From Pseudomonadota bacterium (GTDB lineage Bacteria > Pseudomonadota > Gammaproteobacteria > Pseudomonadales > UBA5518): 14,197 bases of DNA. Both the position numbers and the translations under genes were made by a program. A model generated the notes under the pieces. That model was not told the DNA's origin. It saw nothing but the letters and a program-made list of their open reading frames with translations, and ran no database searches. Positions within the stretch are counted from its first letter, which is position 1; each line of letters starts with the position of its first letter. The stretch lies in contig CAUJIL010000127.1 in assembly GCA_963204845.1 (NCBI GenBank), forward strand, positions 1 through 14,197, given 5' to 3'. Shown here piece by piece: positions 11,792 through 14,197 of this stretch.

Positions 11792-14197
11792 ATGCTGAAG
11801 TCGTTGCGCCGGGTGGCGCAGGAGGTGTTCGCCGCGAGCGACCTCGGCGAGGCGCTGGCGATCATCGTGCGCCGCGTGCGCGAGACGATGCGCACCGAGG
11901 TCTGCTCGGTCTACATCCACGATCCGGTCACGGATCGCTACGTGTTCATGGCCACCGAGGGCCTCAACAAGGAACTCGAAGGCCGCTTCAGCCTCGGTCT
12001 CGACGAGGGCCTGATCGGACTCGTCGCGCGCCGCGAGGAGCCGCTGAACCTCGACGACGCCGAGGTGCATCCCAGCTTCAAGTTCATCGAGGGTTCCGGC
12101 GAGGAGGTGTTCAAGTCCTTCCTCGGCGTGCCGATCATCCACCACCGCCAGGTGCTCGGCGTGCTGGTCGTGCAGCAGCGCGAGCGGCGCCGCTTCGACG
12201 AGGAGGAGGAAGCGTTCCTGGTCACCCTGTCGGCGCAGCTCGCCGGCATGGTCGCCCACGCGGGCGCGGCGCGCAGCTTCCGCCGCGGCACGCGCGACCC
12301 GGCCGCGCGCGCCACCGAGTTCCTTGGTGTGGCGGGTTCGCCCGGCATCGCGGTCGGGCGCGTCGTCGTGGTCTCGCCGCCGGCGGACCTGAAGGCCGTG
12401 CCGCACCGCGAATGCGCCGATCCCGACCCCGAACTGCGGCTGTTCCAGCAGGCGATCGCCGCGGTGCGTGCCGAGGTGCTGGCGATCCGTGCCGAGCTGA
12501 GCACGCGCGTGCGGCCCGAGGAAATCGCGCTGTTCGACGCCTACGTGATGCTGCTCGACGATCACGCATTGAGTGGCGAGGTGATCGAGCGCATCCGCGG
12601 CGGCCAGTGGGCGCAGGGCGCGCTGAGCCAGGTGGTGCTGGCGCACGTGCGCACCTTCGAAATGATGGAGGATCCGTACCTGCGCGATCGCGCCACGGAT
12701 CTGCGCGATCTGGGGCGGCGCGTGCTCGCGCACCTGCAGGCCGGCTCGCGCGGTGTGATCGATTACCCCGAACGCACCGTGCTGGTCGGCGAGGAGATCC
12801 CGGCCGCGCTGCTCGCCGAGGTGCCCGAGGCGCGGCTGGCGGCGATCGTGTCGGTATCGGGTTCCGGCAACTCGCACGCCGCGATCCTCGCGCGCGCGAT
12901 GGGTGTGCCCAGCGTGATGGGCGCGGTGGATCTGCCGTTCGCGGAGATCGACGGCGCCGAGATCGTGGTCGACGGCCACGAGGGCCGGGTGCTGATCGAT
13001 CCCGCGCCCGAGCTGCGCCAGCAGTACCTCGAGGCGATGGAGGCCGAGCGCGCGCTGGCGCGCGAGTTCGAGAGCACGCTCGATCTGCCGTGCCAGTTGG
13101 GCGACGGCCGGCCGGTGCGCCTGTTCGTGAACACCGGCCTCGATTCGCAGCTGATGCGCACGCTCGGCCGCGGCGCCGAGGGCGTGGGGCTGTACCGCAC
13201 CGAGATCCCGTTCCTGATGCGCGAAAGCTTCCCGACCGAGGAAGAGCAGCGCCTGATCTACCGTGCGCAGCTCGAGGCCTTCGCGCCGCGGCCGGTCACG
13301 ATGCGCACGCTGGACATCGGCGGCGACAAGGCGCTGCCGTACTTCCCCATCGAGGAGGCCAACCCGTTTCTCGGCTGGCGCGGCATCCGCGTGACGCTGG
13401 ACCACCCGGAGATCTTCCTCGCGCAGGTGCGCGCGATGCTGAAGGCGAGCGTCGGGCTCGACAACCTGCGCGTGATGCTGCCGATGATCAGCAGTACGCA
13501 GGAACTCGACGACGCGCTCGTGCTGCTGGCGCGTGCACGCACGGAAGTCGCCGAGGAAGGCTGGGCGATCGCGACGCCGCAGGTGGGCGTGATGATCGAG
13601 GTGCCGGCGGCCGTGTACCAGGCGGCGGATCTGGCGCGGCGCGTGGATTTCCTCTCGGTCGGCAGCAACGACCTCACGCAGTACCTGCTGGCGGTGGACC
13701 GCAACAACGCGCGCGTCGCCGCGCTCTACCATCCTTACCATCCCGCGGTGCTGCACGCGCTCGTGAGCGTCGTCGAGGCCGGGCACGAGGTAGGCCGACC
13801 GGTCGGGATCTGCGGGGAGTTCGCCGGCGATCCCGGCGCGGCGCTGCTGCTGGTCGCGATGGGCTACGACACCCTGTCGATGAACGCGACCAGCCTTGCG
13901 CGGGTGAAGGCAACGCTGCGGTGCTTCTCGCTCGTCGATGCCGAGGAACTGCTGGCCACCGTGTTGCGCCTCGACGATGCGCGGCGCATCCGGGCCTCGG
14001 TCGAGGAACGCCTGCGCGCCGGGGGCGTCGCGCTGCGCCCGTTGGTCCGGGCTGTGCCCGGACTTTTGTTCGGCCACCGGCCGAACCTACGGTGGGGACA
14101 ACTGTTGCAGCAACTGCGCCAGCGCCGCGTCGCTGGGGGTGCGGGCCAACGCGTCGCGGGCCACCGCGGTGGCGTCGGCGACACGACCGCTGTCGGC
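11792..14197 (+). CDS. ptsP: Phosphoenolpyruvate–protein phosphotransferase of the nitrogen PTS (EI-Ntr); stop codon not found in window
   Basis: Passes phosphate from PEP to NPr (PtsO) and on to EIIA-Ntr, linking nitrogen and potassium status to regulation. Residues 1-155 are the GAF sensor domain (TEVCSVYIHD, SFLGVPIIHHRQVLGVLVVQ). SGSGNSHAAILARAMGVP carries the phospho-histidine (His362). The PEP-binding domain has TMRTLDIGGDKALPYF, DFLSVGSNDLTQYLLAVDRN and ICGEF with Cys674. The ATG at 11792 (MLKSLRRVAQEV) agrees with PtsP of Pseudomonas; an in-frame ATG at 11765 is possible and would overlap rppH by 11 bases. Similarity ends near codon 750 (VALRP, 14027-14041). The next codon is TTG where a REP head would give TAG, and the frame then stays open through two hairpins to the window edge. 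Confidence 0.9.
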   Translation, partial: MLKSLRRVAQEVFAASDLGEALAIIVRRVRETMRTEVCSVYIHDPVTDRYVFMATEGLNKELEGRFSLGLDEGLIGLVARREEPLNLDDAEVHPSFKFIEGSGEEVFKSFLGVPIIHHRQVLGVLVVQQRERRRFDEEEEAFLVTLSAQLAGMVAHAGAARSFRRGTRDPAARATEFLGVAGSPGIAVGRVVVVSPPADLKAVPHRECADPDPELRLFQQAIAAVRAEVLAIRAELSTRVRPEEIALFDAYVMLLDDHALSGEVIERIRGGQWAQGALSQVVLAHVRTFEMMEDPYLRDRATDLRDLGRRVLAHLQAGSRGVIDYPERTVLVGEEIPAALLAEVPEARLAAIVSVSGSGNSHAAILARAMGVPSVMGAVDLPFAEIDGAEIVVDGHEGRVLIDPAPELRQQYLEAMEAERALAREFESTLDLPCQLGDGRPVRLFVNTGLDSQLMRTLGRGAEGVGLYRTEIPFLMRESFPTEEEQRLIYRAQLEAFAPRPVTMRTLDIGGDKALPYFPIEEANPFLGWRGIRVTLDHPEIFLAQVRAMLKASVGLDNLRVMLPMISSTQELDDALVLLARARTEVAEEGWAIATPQVGVMIEVPAAVYQAADLARRVDFLSVGSNDLTQYLLAVDRNNARVAALYHPYHPAVLHALVSVVEAGHEVGRPVGICGEFAGDPGAALLLVAMGYDTLSMNATSLARVKATLRCFSLVDAEELLATVLRLDDARRIRASVEERLRAGGVALRPLVRAVPGLLFGHRPNLRWGQLLQQLRQRRVAGGAGQRVAGHRGGVGDTTAVG
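14041..14063 (+). repeat. REP-like unit E with altered head GTTG; also terminator-like
   Basis: GTTG (14041-14044) is followed by the hairpin GTCCGGG-CTGTG-CCCGGAC (14045-14063) and TTTT (14064-14067). The layout equals REP unit B, but the head has T where GTAG has A. A seven-bp GC stem plus a short T-run also makes it a plausible Rho-independent terminator for rppH–ptsP. In the ptsP frame the altered triplet is 14042-14044 (TTG). Confidence 0.6.
14068..14090 (-). repeat. REP-like unit D (GTAG head on minus strand), supplying a stop codon
   Basis: The perfect hairpin GTTCGGCC-ACC-GGCCGAAC (14068-14086) is followed by CTAC (14087-14090), which is GTAG on the minus strand. It forms an inverted pair with unit E, heads outward, separated by four T. 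The TAG in its head ends the minus-strand frame that enters from the right edge. Confidence 0.8.
14087..14197 (-). CDS. C-terminus of an unidentified protein (partial)
   Basis: On the minus strand an open frame enters from the right edge and stops at TAG (14089 down to 14087). The 36 residues end in TPSDAALAQLLQQLSPP after a run rich in Ala, Arg and Asp. This helical, repeat-like tail would suit a TPR or similar helical protein, but it is too short to name. Composition favours this frame over the other two minus frames, one of which gives an Arg/Pro/Trp-rich shadow. It is convergent with ptsP and its stop lies inside REP unit D, mirroring rpiA. Confidence 0.5.
   Translation of the reverse strand, partial: ADSGRVADATAVARDALARTPSDAALAQLLQQLSPP

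Noticed and set aside
13790..13806. GTAG followed by the palindrome CCGACCGGTCGG, resembling a REP unit
   Set aside because: It lies inside conserved ptsP coding sequence (EVGRPVGICGEF), has an extra G after the head and no loop, and is explained by codon choice.
11699..14077. Antisense open frame of 792 codons opposite ptsP (and similar long minus-strand frames of 658, 573 and 539 codons elsewhere)
   Set aside because: These are stop-poor shadows of high-GC coding DNA. Their products are Arg/His/Ala-rich without recognisable domains, while the opposite strand encodes well-conserved enzymes over the same bases.

Overview
The window is about 14.2 kb of very GC-rich chromosomal DNA (roughly 70% G+C by eye). 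The gene content and order point to a gammaproteobacterium: zapA–6S RNA–fau on one strand, divergent from ygfB–pepP–ubiH–ubiI, then gcvH, rlmI, rppH and ptsP. I cannot fix the genus. IlvA and PtsP resemble the Pseudomonas versions more than the E. coli ones, but the base composition and the REP-like repeats suggest a less-studied lineage. Almost all the DNA is core housekeeping sequence. I see no prophage, transposase, CRISPR array, toxin–antitoxin pair, defence island, tRNA or rRNA.

Layout. (1) 1–1155, plus strand: one open frame that joins a 5'-truncated CHAD domain to a full-length fumarylacetoacetate-hydrolase (FAH) domain with no stop between them. (2) 1186–1289: three REP-like hairpin units, each with a GTAG head. 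(3) 1286–1954, minus: rpiA. It is divergent from ilvA (2115–3650, plus), a biosynthetic threonine deaminase. (4) 3629–5021, minus: a TIGR02449-type coiled-coil gene, zapA, 6S RNA (ssrS) and fau, read from a strong sigma70-type promoter at 5054–5082 and a second promoter just before 6S. (5) 5137–9489, plus: ygfB–pepP–ubiH–ubiI, a tightly packed operon with 4-bp overlaps at two junctions; the two flavin monooxygenases belong to ubiquinone synthesis. (6) 9573–11201, plus: gcvH and rlmI. (7) 11284 to the end, plus: rppH and ptsP (EI-Ntr of the nitrogen PTS), followed by two more REP-like hairpins. (8) The window closes with the C-terminal 36 codons of an unidentified minus-strand gene.

The most unusual signal is how the REP-like repeats meet gene ends. 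rpiA and the last minus-strand gene both take their stop codon from the TAG inside the GTAG head of an adjoining REP unit. ptsP meets a REP-like hairpin whose head reads GTTG. The changed trinucleotide (TTG instead of TAG) is exactly in the ptsP frame at the point where PtsP proteins normally end. ptsP is therefore open through both hairpins and past the edge of the window. Other points worth checking are a 39-bp exact duplication between the first bases of the window and the middle of the FAH gene (probably a chimeric or assembly artefact), the CHAD–FAH joining, and a His-to-Cys change beside a metal ligand in PepP. I did not find a wholly new multi-gene system.
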